Shown here in pieces: positions 35,119 through 42,808 of a DNA stretch of 64,000 bases. How positions within the stretch are numbered: the stretch's first letter is position 1; every line of letters begins with the position of its first letter. The stretch is taken from NCBI GenBank assembly GCA_964396375.1, contig CAYNEY010000006.1, positions 93,265-157,264 of the forward strand, read 5' to 3'. Source of the DNA: FEN-1139 sp964396375. GTDB lineage: Bacteria > Myxococcota_A > Polyangia > Polyangiales > Polyangiaceae. Under the pieces are notes generated by a model. That model made no database searches. It worked only from the letters and a program-made list of their open reading frames with translations, and had not been told where the DNA came from. Made by a program: the position numbers and the translations under genes.

Positions 35119-36114
35119 TCACTTCGGCAACCGATATTCGAAGGTGGTTGGGAGGAAGATGGACGCCCCGATCTGCGCCTGCACGCCATGCGTCCAGCGC
35201 TTCTTGTCGTCCATCCATGTACTCTTGTCCTGCTGCTGCGCAGTGGTCCCGGCTACGGAGCGTGCCTCCAACTCTTCCTGGTAGAAGTAGTCGCGCACTT
35301 CCATGACTGCAGCCAGCCAGCGGTAGAAGAACACGCGGAGACCCACGCCGCCGTTCACTGCGAATTTCGGCTTGAAGTCGAAGTTGCGGTAAATCGGGTC
35401 GAACACCGGAATCGGTCGGGTGCTGATGAAACCACCACCCAACACCACGTAGGCATCATATTGGAAGATGAAGTCGCCAAAACCATTGAACTTGCCGAAG
35501 ATCGGCACGTAGGACAGGTTGAGGGCGGCGCTCCAATCGTACTCGTTCAGCGGCACGCCAACACGCGCTGAGCGGCGGACGTCGTGGTTGAACTCGCTGT
35601 CAACGTTGAACCAACGGTAGTAGTTGCCGTTCAGCCCGACCGCGAACGAGTTCCAAATATAGTAGTTGATCGCAAGGCCCGGTCCGGGATGGCTCACGAA
35701 CTGATCGTTCAGAGTCAAGCCCCAGTACGGAGTTATCTCGAAGCGTCGCACTCGGAGAGCATAGATCTGCTGTACAGCGAAGATTTGCTCCTGAAGGGGC
35801 TTTCGCGCCTCCTTGTCGAAGTCGACGGTGGGACAAGCAGCCGGATCGATCTTGCAGATGTCTTCGAGACCACCTACATCCTCACCGCCTTCCGCATCTT
35901 CGCCCTCTGCTGCCGCCTCAACTCCATCCGTCGCTTCGCCAGCGGCGGACTCACCCGTGCCCTCACCAGCAGCAGTACCGCCGGCCGTATCTCCTGTTGC
36001 CTCGGCAGCGGAATCTCCATCATCCCCGCCGGCCGGGCTACCTTGTGCCCAACTGGTCAGAGGAAAGAGACCAACTGCCGCTGCGATTAGGAGCCCGATG
36101 CGCGTCTTGTTCAT
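35119..36114 (-). CDS. Outer-membrane beta-barrel protein with acidic N-terminal linker, GltA-like
   Basis: Encodes 331 residues. ATG 36114 gives a clean signal peptide (MNKTRIGLLIAAAVGLF to SWAQ), with AGAGG 6 nt upstream. Residues 25-90 form an Asp/Glu/Gly/Ala-rich low-complexity linker, followed by a CKIDPAAC Cys pair. The C-terminal 220 residues are a beta-barrel with conserved phrases (ITPYWGLTLNDQFVSHPG, GVGLRVFFYRWLAAVMEVRDYFYQEE). This matches the myxobacterial OMP family adjacent to gliding or spore-coat Glt/Nfs genes. The stop overlaps the next gene's first possible ATG. Confidence 0.75.
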   Translation of the reverse strand: MNKTRIGLLIAAAVGLFPLTSWAQGSPAGGDDGDSAAEATGDTAGGTAAGEGTGESAAGEATDGVEAAAEGEDAEGGEDVGGLEDICKIDPAACPTVDFDKEARKPLQEQIFAVQQIYALRVRRFEITPYWGLTLNDQFVSHPGPGLAINYYIWNSFAVGLNGNYYRWFNVDSEFNHDVRRSARVGVPLNEYDWSAALNLSYVPIFGKFNGFGDFIFQYDAYVVLGGGFISTRPIPVFDPIYRNFDFKPKFAVNGGVGLRVFFYRWLAAVMEVRDYFYQEELEARSVAGTTAQQQDKSTWMDDKKRWTHGVQAQIGASIFLPTTFEYRLPK

Positions 36115-36210
36115 CGATGCCTCTTTCGCCTTGCTACCGGGCTCAGTGCTGCCCGTCGAGAACTCCGCAAATACTGGAAAATACAATAGAAATCAGCTAA
36201 ACGCGAGTGT

Positions 36211-36231
36211 CGGGCGACTATATCACGCCCG
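36211..36231 (-). terminator. Possible stem-loop between ftsY and the beta-barrel operon
   Basis: CGGGCG (36211-36216) pairs with CGCCCG (36226-36231) around ACTATATCA in an AT-rich spacer. On the minus strand it follows ftsY, but the T-rich stretch (TTTAGCTGATTTCTATTG) comes about 10 nt after the stem, so termination is uncertain. The AT-rich spacer could also hold the promoter of the 36114 gene. Confidence 0.35.
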
Positions 36232-36304
36232 AATTTCCGCAATCAACAACGAATTCAAAATCCTCGTCTTTCCTTGTCTGAGCGGAATATTCCGGTCGTG
36301 GGGG

Positions 36305-37498
36305 CTACTGCTCGTTGCCAAGCAAGGCCTCGACGAACTCCTCCGCCGTGAAATCCCTGAGATCATGGGCAGTTTCGCCCAGCCCAACGAAGCGAACGGG
36401 AAGATTCATGGTGTCGCAGATGCCGAGTACCACCCCACCGCGGGCCGTCCCGTCCAGCTTGGTGAGCACGATTCCGCTGATCGGCAACGCGTCCAAGAAT
36501 TCCTTGGCTTGGGAGAGGGCGTTTTGACCGTTGGTCGCGTCGATGACCAGCAGAATCTCGTGAGGAGCACCACCTAGAGCCTTGCCTGTCGTACGCACCA
36601 CGCGGGCAAGCTCGCTCATGAGATTGGTTTTGGTGTGCAGTCGCCCTGCGGTATCGGCCAGCACCACGTCGGCTCCGATAGCCTTGGCCCGTTCGATAGC
36701 ATCGAAGACCACTGCACCTGGGTCGCCACCGTCCTTACCTCGTACCACCTCCACGCCGATCCGATCACCCCAGACAACAAGCTGCTGTACGGCTGCCGCG
36801 CGAAATGTGTCTGCAGCCGCGAGTACCACGGACCGCCCTTCGCCCTTCAAACGAGCGGCTAGCTTCCCGATACTGGTGGTTTTACCAGCGCCATTGACCC
36901 CCACCAGCAGCACCACGGTTGGTCCCTCACGTCTCTGGAAAATGTCACGGCCATCGCAGCGCGAGAGAATTCTCCGCGCTTCAGCGCGGAGAGCATCCCA
37001 CACCGCCTCGGAATCGCGGAGCTCGTTCCGGCTCAGGCCTTCGCGGATCCGCCTCAGAATGGCAGCCGTGGTGTCCACACCGACATCTGACTGGAGCAGA
37101 ACCTCCTCGATTCTCGCCGCAATCTCCGGATCGACACTTCCTCCCTTGGTGAAGAGCGAGCGCAAACGCCCGAAGAACCCATCACTCGATCGTGCTCGGG
37201 TCAGACCGCGGCGCAATCCTTCGACATCCCGATCGCGAGGGGATTCGGGGGCTCGGACCTCAGGCGTTCTGGCTTCCGCATCGCCACGACCCTGCTCGAC
37301 GGCAGTGGGCGCTTCGCCGACGGGCGAAACGATTGGTGCGGGAGTGGGAGCCTCGGCATCGACCGAAGTCTCGGGGGGCAGGCTCTTCTGAGGAGGTGGA
37401 GGGAGACTACGATCTCTTGCCGGATCCGGAGAGCCCCTCAGCCAGAGTATGACGAGAACGAGAGCGAGGATGGCGACGATGACGTAAAGGGCGGTCAT
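36305..37498 (-). CDS. ftsY: Signal recognition particle receptor FtsY with N-terminal membrane anchor
   Basis: Encodes 397 residues. The first 20 residues form a membrane helix (LYVIVAILALVLVILWL), followed by a Pro/Ala/Glu-rich linker to about residue 100 and then the N and G domains. The SRP GTPase motifs are GVNGAGKTTSIGKLA (G1), DTFRAAAVQQL, DTAGRLHTK (G3), TKLDGTARGG (G4) and GLGETAHDLRDF. It docks ribosome-SRP complexes at the inner membrane. The anchored N-terminus differs from E. coli FtsY, which has an acidic domain without a true transmembrane helix. Confidence 0.95.
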   Translation of the reverse strand: MTALYVIVAILALVLVILWLRGSPDPARDRSLPPPPQKSLPPETSVDAEAPTPAPIVSPVGEAPTAVEQGRGDAEARTPEVRAPESPRDRDVEGLRRGLTRARSSDGFFGRLRSLFTKGGSVDPEIAARIEEVLLQSDVGVDTTAAILRRIREGLSRNELRDSEAVWDALRAEARRILSRCDGRDIFQRREGPTVVLLVGVNGAGKTTSIGKLAARLKGEGRSVVLAAADTFRAAAVQQLVVWGDRIGVEVVRGKDGGDPGAVVFDAIERAKAIGADVVLADTAGRLHTKTNLMSELARVVRTTGKALGGAPHEILLVIDATNGQNALSQAKEFLDALPISGIVLTKLDGTARGGVVLGICDTMNLPVRFVGLGETAHDLRDFTAEEFVEALLGNEQ

Positions 37499-37581
37499 GA
37501 GCAGTATCGCGGTGCGCGAGGGCTCGCGAACTATAGGAAGTGTTTGACTTTCGAGTCAACTGGGGAAGAAGGAGTGTTCGA

Positions 37582-39282
37582 TCAGGTGGGTGGCCGGACG
37601 GGGACAGGTCGCCCCTCTTCTGGTCCAAAGGCAACAGATTCCACTTCTTTGGCCCATTGCAGCACTGCATTCTCGGCTCGTCGCTCGGCGATGGTGGCTA
37701 TCGATCCGGGCGTTGGGAGTGGTCGGTCCGCATAGGGGTGTCCGCGTATCTCCGCCCACTCGTTCAAGTCACGAAGCGCGGCCCGCCGAAGCGATTCGAG
37801 TTCCACCAGGACGGTATCGCTGATTCCTTCGGCCTCGACGCTCACCGTTTGGTAGAAGGGGTGTTGAACGGTGAGGGTCACACGGCTCGTGGGGTGGGGG
37901 GGCGAGGGAAGGTGGAAGCGACCCTCGGAATCCGTATCAACCGCTCCCAGGCTGAGTGCTCCCGAGAATCCCGAAATGGTGGCGACAACTCGGGCGTTGG
38001 CAATCGGAAGCCCCTCGGCTCGATCACGTACCTGACCCTCGATTCCTGAGGTTCGAGTCCGCCGAAGCAAGGGGGGGATGTGCTTCGCAAGGTGACGGAG
38101 CAAAGTAGGGTATGGTTTGGGAAGGAGCTGGAGGACCCCCATGGCGCGGTTTCGCCATGCCATCCAGCCGAAAAGTCCCAAACCCAGTGCAGCCCAGAGC
38201 AGCAGCGGCAGTGGAGAAGGGGGTTGAGGAAGTGGTACCGCGAACCGCAGGGGCGGGGGTGACTCCCACCGAGCATCAAGCGGTATGAAACGAGCCTCGA
38301 GGATGGTTCTGCCAGGTATGGCAGAGTCAGGAAGAGAGAGAGCGAGAGAGGCTCGACCATCCGAAAGTTCTGCGAAGCTGGGCGTGCCACCGAGAACGGC
38401 CAGGGCAAGCGAACCCTCCGGCTGCGTGTGACCTTTGGCTCTCACCTCGAGTGTAACCTCGCAGGTTGTGCCAAGAAGTCGCGGTGGGAGTGCTGCTGTG
38501 ATGGTGGCTTTGGATGTGCGCCACAGTGGTAGAGGGAACTCACTCTTTGCAGAGGATTTGGTTGAGGTTACCTGGGCGATCAATACGAGTGGTCCAACGT
38601 CTCCATGTGCCACCTCATCGAGTACGACTGGTGTCACCTGACCGAGGGGGACTGTGCTCGCATGGAGCTTCTGCCATTTTGCACCAGATTGGGCTCTGAT
38701 TTGCAGCTGGACGGTCGAGGGCGAGCCCTGCATCACCGCTGGGTTGGCCGCGACGGTGATGGGAATCGTGATGGGGCGATCGATCGAGACGGTAGGTGGT
38801 GCGTTAGGGAAGGAGACGAGGAAGGGTGGCGCGTTTGCCGGCAAGGTCGCGCGGGTCTCCCGGTATTCCGCGGAGCCCGTGAAGCGGGCCTCGAGAACCT
38901 CTCGAGGAGCGAGAGCATCGAGCACCCGGGCGCAGAAGTGTCCTCGGCCATCGGTGGTGACGTGGGTGTCTGGCGATGTGGACTTGCCGAGCGCGCAGTC
39001 CAGCAGTGCGACGAGACCACGCGACGTGCCGTTTGGATTGAGCGCCGCGATCTCAATGGATGCACCCCGAATGGGGGCGCCCAGTTCGTCGATGAGCGCG
39101 CCCCGCACCGGCTGGTGGATGTCAGTGGTGGGTGTCACGAGTTCAAACCTTGCGGTGCCAATCACCTGAAGAGACGAAGCCGTCTCGTTTTTGGCCGCAG
39201 GGGAGGGGCTGGCTGTGGCGAGCACTGTGGCCACCCTTGCGACATGACCGAGCACTCGGCCAAATCTGCATCTGGTCAGCAT
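37582..39282 (-). CDS. Membrane protein with carboxypeptidase-regulatory-like domain
   Basis: About 566 residues from ATG 39282; the open frame extends further upstream but would run into the divergent gene, so that extension is rejected. A basic N-terminus with a short hydrophobic stretch suggests a signal peptide. Then come Ig-like or Big-type beta domains (VRGALIDELGAPIRGASIEI, TTDGRGHFCARVL), one membrane helix (PLLLWAALGLGLFGWMAW, about residue 385), and a C-terminal CarboxypepD_reg-like domain (GIEGQVRDRAEGLPIANARVVA to DTDSEGRFHL). The role is unknown. The start is weakly supported. Confidence 0.55.
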   Translation of the reverse strand: MLTRCRFGRVLGHVARVATVLATASPSPAAKNETASSLQVIGTARFELVTPTTDIHQPVRGALIDELGAPIRGASIEIAALNPNGTSRGLVALLDCALGKSTSPDTHVTTDGRGHFCARVLDALAPREVLEARFTGSAEYRETRATLPANAPPFLVSFPNAPPTVSIDRPITIPITVAANPAVMQGSPSTVQLQIRAQSGAKWQKLHASTVPLGQVTPVVLDEVAHGDVGPLVLIAQVTSTKSSAKSEFPLPLWRTSKATITAALPPRLLGTTCEVTLEVRAKGHTQPEGSLALAVLGGTPSFAELSDGRASLALSLPDSAIPGRTILEARFIPLDARWESPPPLRFAVPLPQPPSPLPLLLWAALGLGLFGWMAWRNRAMGVLQLLPKPYPTLLRHLAKHIPPLLRRTRTSGIEGQVRDRAEGLPIANARVVATISGFSGALSLGAVDTDSEGRFHLPSPPHPTSRVTLTVQHPFYQTVSVEAEGISDTVLVELESLRRAALRDLNEWAEIRGHPYADRPLPTPGSIATIAERRAENAVLQWAKEVESVAFGPEEGRPVPVRPPT

Positions 39283-39433
39283 TCGGCCCAACAAGAGGGT
39301 GTTGTTCCGGAAGGATGACAGAACCGAGAGCTGCACCAGCCGGAAGCTTAACAGACGAACGGACCGGTGAGGAGGAGCCTCGTGAATCGAGCGTTTCGCA
39401 CGAACGAACGCGGACGTGATAGGCTGGGCCAAA

Positions 39434-40270
39434 GTGTCCCCGAAGCTGTGCCGGTATCGTGTGCTCGTGCTTGCTGTGGTTTGGGTTCTTGCCCCGCTGT
39501 CTGCGCTCGCCCAATCGGAGCCGGTCGCGAGCTGGGCGAGGGAGCTCGAGACCAGTGAGGACTTTCGGATCCGAACCCAGGCGGCCCTGGCCTTGGGCGC
39601 ATCTGGCAACGCCGCAGCGGTAGAACCATTGTGCAAGGCACTCAAGGACACCAAGCTGGCAGTGCGTGCTGCCGCGGCTGCTGCCCTTGGTAAGCTCAGA
39701 GCCGGCGGGGCCGATTGTCTCGAGGGGCACCTTCTGATCGAGACCAGCACCACCGTGAAGTCGATTGCACTTCGCTCGCTCAGTATGGTCCGGTCTGCCG
39801 CGGACACGTCTCTGTCACTTCCCAATCAGAGCCTAGACGAGAAAAGTCGCTTCTACGTCAGGATTGAGCCTGTGGTGGAGATCAAAGAAAAAGGGCGACA
39901 GAAACCCTTGGTCAGCCTCACGCGTCAGGCGTTGGCTCGCGCGCTGGTCGGGATTCGTGGAGTGGTGGTGGCGCCCGACACCGAGTCGGTGGGGGATTCT
40001 CTCAAGCGCCTTGGGAAGTGGAAGCAGGCGCGTGGTCTTCTGCTTTCTCCTTTGGTTCGTCCACCCATCTACCAAAACGGCAACCTGATCGTCACCTTCG
40101 AGGTGGCGGTGTTCCGTCTTTCGGATCGGGCACTCAAGGCAACGATTCCGACCAAGCTCACGCAGGCCAACGTGCCGGTGCGTGATGTAGAGGCTGAGGA
40201 CGAGCTGATTCGTGCGGCAGCGTCCCAGGTCGTGCAGAAGCTGAGCTCCAAGCTGGAGCAGCTCCGATGA
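39434..40270 (+). CDS. Secreted HEAT-repeat-type protein
   Basis: About 278 residues. A hydrophobic leader (YRVLVLAVVWVLAPLSALAQ) is a signal peptide with an ALAQ cleavage site, so the protein is probably periplasmic. A HEAT-like helical pair follows (FRIRTQAALALGASGNAAAVEPLCKALKDTKLAVRAAAAAALGKL), then a beta-rich C-terminal domain of about 150 residues (SRFYVRIEPVVEIKEKG, LIVTFEVAVFRLSDRALKATIPTKL). I do not recognise the C-terminal domain. The start could be GTG 39434 or GTG 39416; neither has a clear ribosome-binding site. It is divergent from the gene at 37.6-39.3 kb. Confidence 0.7.
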   Translation: MSPKLCRYRVLVLAVVWVLAPLSALAQSEPVASWARELETSEDFRIRTQAALALGASGNAAAVEPLCKALKDTKLAVRAAAAAALGKLRAGGADCLEGHLLIETSTTVKSIALRSLSMVRSAADTSLSLPNQSLDEKSRFYVRIEPVVEIKEKGRQKPLVSLTRQALARALVGIRGVVVAPDTESVGDSLKRLGKWKQARGLLLSPLVRPPIYQNGNLIVTFEVAVFRLSDRALKATIPTKLTQANVPVRDVEAEDELIRAAASQVVQKLSSKLEQLR

Positions 40271-40340
40271 GCCGCGTCCGCGTCGTGTTTTCTCTCCCGC
40301 TGGCGAGTCGTTCAGCGTCCGATGCAAAGGGTATCTCACC

Positions 40341-41135
40341 ATGACGAGTAGCAACGCCCCTTCAAGTTCGATGAAGCCGCACCGTCGCCAGTTTCGAAAC
40401 TACCTTCTGCACAAGCGCTTCCAGCTGAAGTATTCGGCGTGGCTGGCGGGTGTGGCGCTTCTGCTTAGCGTTTCACTGGGGGCGCTGCTGACTCGCACGA
40501 CTGGCGAATTGGTAGAGCAGACCAAGAACACGGTGCGGCAAGGGGAGCAGGTGGTGGTAACGGGAAGGGAGTTGGCGAGCGAGAGCCGCAAGGTGAGCGC
40601 CGTGGTGCGGATGAACATCGTGCACGTCCCGGAATATGCGGACAATCCGGAGTTGGCGGCTGCGTTTACCAAAGATGCTGACGCCCAAGAGGCGCGGATC
40701 CGCAGTCAGCAACTGGCGGTGGAACGACAGTGGTCAAACCTGAAGGCACAGGCGGAGGTTCTCACAGCCCAGAAACAGAGGGCGCTAGGTTATGTGTTCG
40801 GCGTGCTCGCGCTGCTGGTGGTTTCCATCTCGGTCATTGGAATCATCGTCACCCACCGCGTGGCAGGGCCACTCTTCAAGATGAAGCGGCAGCTTTCGAC
40901 GCTGGCAGCCGGGAAGTATCCATTTCTCGCGCCCCTGCGAAAGGGCGATGATTTGTGGGACTTCTTCGAAGTCATGACCCAAGCAGTGAAGGGCTTACGC
41001 AGCCGCGATGAGAAGGAGGTGGAGACTCTCGGGGCAGCGCTTTCAGCGCTGGGCGATTCGAATCCAGAGGTGTCCACCGCTCTTAGAGCTCTGAAGGACG
41101 AGAAGCTGGCGCGGCTCACCGATGATGGGCGCTGA
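40341..41135 (+). CDS. Membrane protein with two helices and a HAMP-like domain
   Basis: Encodes 264 residues. A first membrane helix (about 34-52, YSAWLAGVALLLSVSLGALL), a periplasmic coiled-coil-like stretch of about 90 residues, a second helix (about 156-176, VFGVLALLVVSISVIGIIV), and then HRVAGPLFKMKRQLSTLAAGKYPFLAPLRKGDDLWDFF, which fits a HAMP linker with its Pro and terminal acidic helix. No kinase, methyl-accepting or GGDEF output domain follows, so it could be a signalling adaptor that acts on a separate partner. It lies 70 bp downstream of the HEAT protein on the same strand. Confidence 0.7.
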   Translation: MTSSNAPSSSMKPHRRQFRNYLLHKRFQLKYSAWLAGVALLLSVSLGALLTRTTGELVEQTKNTVRQGEQVVVTGRELASESRKVSAVVRMNIVHVPEYADNPELAAAFTKDADAQEARIRSQQLAVERQWSNLKAQAEVLTAQKQRALGYVFGVLALLVVSISVIGIIVTHRVAGPLFKMKRQLSTLAAGKYPFLAPLRKGDDLWDFFEVMTQAVKGLRSRDEKEVETLGAALSALGDSNPEVSTALRALKDEKLARLTDDGR

Positions 41136-41233
41136 GTTGGGGAGTTGGCGACCGGTTTCTTGTTTGGTTCGGAACTACTGTGGAGAGCAGCGCGAGAACC
41201 CAGCCGATTGGGATCATCAGGTCGTGTCAGTGG

Positions 41234-41620
41234 CTAGAAGGCGGCCTCCAGATACTCGATGGTAGGTTGATCGCAGCCGTCCCAGGTTACGCTGGCGATG
41301 TCGAAGCGCATCCTCTCCACAGTGGGGTCATCGCGGTAGCGCCTATCCCACAGCCGCTCGCCGGCGCGCCGGATCCGCTCACGTTTTCGCGGGCCGATGC
41401 TGCCAAGCGCCGACTCCCAGGCGGTCGAACCGCGGGACCGTACCTCGACCACAACCACTAGCTCCAAGCGGCGCGCAACGATGTCAATCTCGAGCGGACC
41501 AAGCCGAAGATTGGTAGCAACAATCTGATAGCCAGCCGTGACCAGATACTGGACGACCAGACGCTCCGCACGTACCCCCAGGCTACGCCGGGAGGCGAAG
41601 GGGACCGAGGTCAACGCCAC
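41234..41620 (-). CDS. yraN: YraN-family protein (UPF0102, endonuclease-like fold)
   Basis: Encodes 128 residues, the family length. A GTG start at 41620 has GAGG 9 nt upstream. Conserved features: SLGVRAERLVVQYLVTAGY, then TNLRLGPLEIDIVARR and LVVVVEVRSR, which carry the Asp and Glu-x-Arg positions of a restriction-endonuclease-like core (the family usually reads GEIDLI and FVEVK). ERIRRAGERLW follows. The biochemical role of YraN is not established. It is not next to rsmI, its frequent neighbour. Confidence 0.85.
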   Translation of the reverse strand: MALTSVPFASRRSLGVRAERLVVQYLVTAGYQIVATNLRLGPLEIDIVARRLELVVVVEVRSRGSTAWESALGSIGPRKRERIRRAGERLWDRRYRDDPTVERMRFDIASVTWDGCDQPTIEYLEAAF

Positions 41621-41646
41621 CCCCAGAACCTCGAGACCAACCCTAA

Positions 41647-42243
41647 TTAGGGATTGGCGTCAGGATTCGAAACGCCTTCCGAGGGGCACTGCGTGGCTGC
41701 GTTTCCAGCTGTGCAGGTGGTGCGGTCGATGAGATTGCCCCCCTCGAAGAGCGTCCCATTCTTCACGCAATAGCTTCCCTTCAACTGATCAGCTCCGAGA
41801 GGCACATCATTCAGCTCTGTGCACCGATAGCCACTCGGGCACTCGCAGTACTTGGAATCCTTGTCCGGCCCGGCACAGCGGCAGGAGCAATAGACGGTTT
41901 CGCTCGCGCGACGCTCCAGAATCTGTGGCTCGACCGCTACCTCATCGCGAAGTGTCTGACCGCTACCATCGGGGAGATGACAGGGATTCGTCCCACCACC
42001 CTGAGGTTGGCCGTACGGACAGCTTACCCGGCCTTGGAAGTGATTCACGAGGCAGAGCCGCGTTTCGCACTGAAACGACTTGCTCTCGATGTTTACCTCT
42101 TCCACCCCATACCCAGAAAACGTGGGAAAGTACTCGTCTTCAGGAATACAGGGATCACCAACGCCGCCGGGCTGACACCCAACCGCACCAAGACCTGAGA
42201 CCAGCACGCCGATCAGCGACAGAGACAACTCGAAGCGATTCAT
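41647..42243 (-). CDS. Cys-rich lipoprotein of unknown function
   Basis: Encodes 198 residues. The leader (MNRFELSLSLIGVLVSGLGAVGC) ends in a good lipobox, so the protein is lipidated. The mature part has about 15 cysteines in segments such as CSCRCAGP, CECPSGYRC and CHLPDGSG, suggesting several disulfides in a small extracytoplasmic domain of the type common in myxobacterial lipoproteins. No family is recognised. It lies upstream of yraN on the same strand with a gap of 26 bp. Confidence 0.72.
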   Translation of the reverse strand: MNRFELSLSLIGVLVSGLGAVGCQPGGVGDPCIPEDEYFPTFSGYGVEEVNIESKSFQCETRLCLVNHFQGRVSCPYGQPQGGGTNPCHLPDGSGQTLRDEVAVEPQILERRASETVYCSCRCAGPDKDSKYCECPSGYRCTELNDVPLGADQLKGSYCVKNGTLFEGGNLIDRTTCTAGNAATQCPSEGVSNPDANP

Positions 42244-42808
42244 ACAATCACCACCCGGAGGGTAAAACGTGGGATTACCGCGGCCACCCGAACCCTAGTC
42301 TAGGCTGAACCAACCCGTCAATCACCAATAGCCGTCCTCATCTCAGAAATCCTTGAGATTCTGTGGGACTGAAGAAATCCACAAGGAGGATGGGTTAGGG
42401 GGCCAGCTACCTTGCATGAGGTACGAGGGTGCTTGCTGCAGCAACCGGCTGGCAGGTTTCAGAAGGTGCTTTCCCTCGGCACGGCGCCCTCCCTCAAGGG
42501 TCGGTTGACCAGGAGTCAATGGGGCCAGAGCGGCCGATTACCCCCAAAGCTCTTCAACGTTCAGGGGTCGAACCCGTTACGATGAGCCAGGAAAGCTGAA
42601 GCGTGAGCAGGATGTACCCCACACCCCCTCAAGATGGCCTTGACAATGCAGTTCCGCGGTAACTAACATCCCCCCGGTCATGCCTGGGATTGAGTTATAG
42701 GCATCGGTAATTTCTAGGGATTTCTAGATGGGACCGCAAATCGGACCCAGGTCAATCGGATAGCAGAGCGACCCATCTCGTTGGTTCGAACCGTCAAAGT
42801 GAGGCTCC
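42244..42808. other. 565-bp non-coding region with possible structured RNA, upstream of the Glt-like cluster
   Basis: No convincing ORF. It contains a potential three-way junction at 42402-42453: outer stem GCCAGC/GCTGGC, with inner hairpins TACCT/AGGTA and TTGC/GCAA. A second pairing AGATGGG/CCCATCT (42726-42732 with 42772-42778) lies just before the ribosome-binding site GTGAGG of the next gene. A near-direct repeat (TTTCTAGGGATTTCTAG) is at 42711-42727. These may be leader RNA elements or chance pairings. Confidence 0.45.

Noticed and set aside
39283..39825. Upstream extension of the 37582-39282 gene
   Set aside because: It would overlap the divergent secreted HEAT-repeat gene and place over 180 low-quality residues before the likely signal sequence.
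42780..42800. Second GGTTCGAACC near the GltC-like start as part of a tRNA
   Set aside because: No acceptor or anticodon stem pairs around it; it lies directly before a ribosome-binding site.
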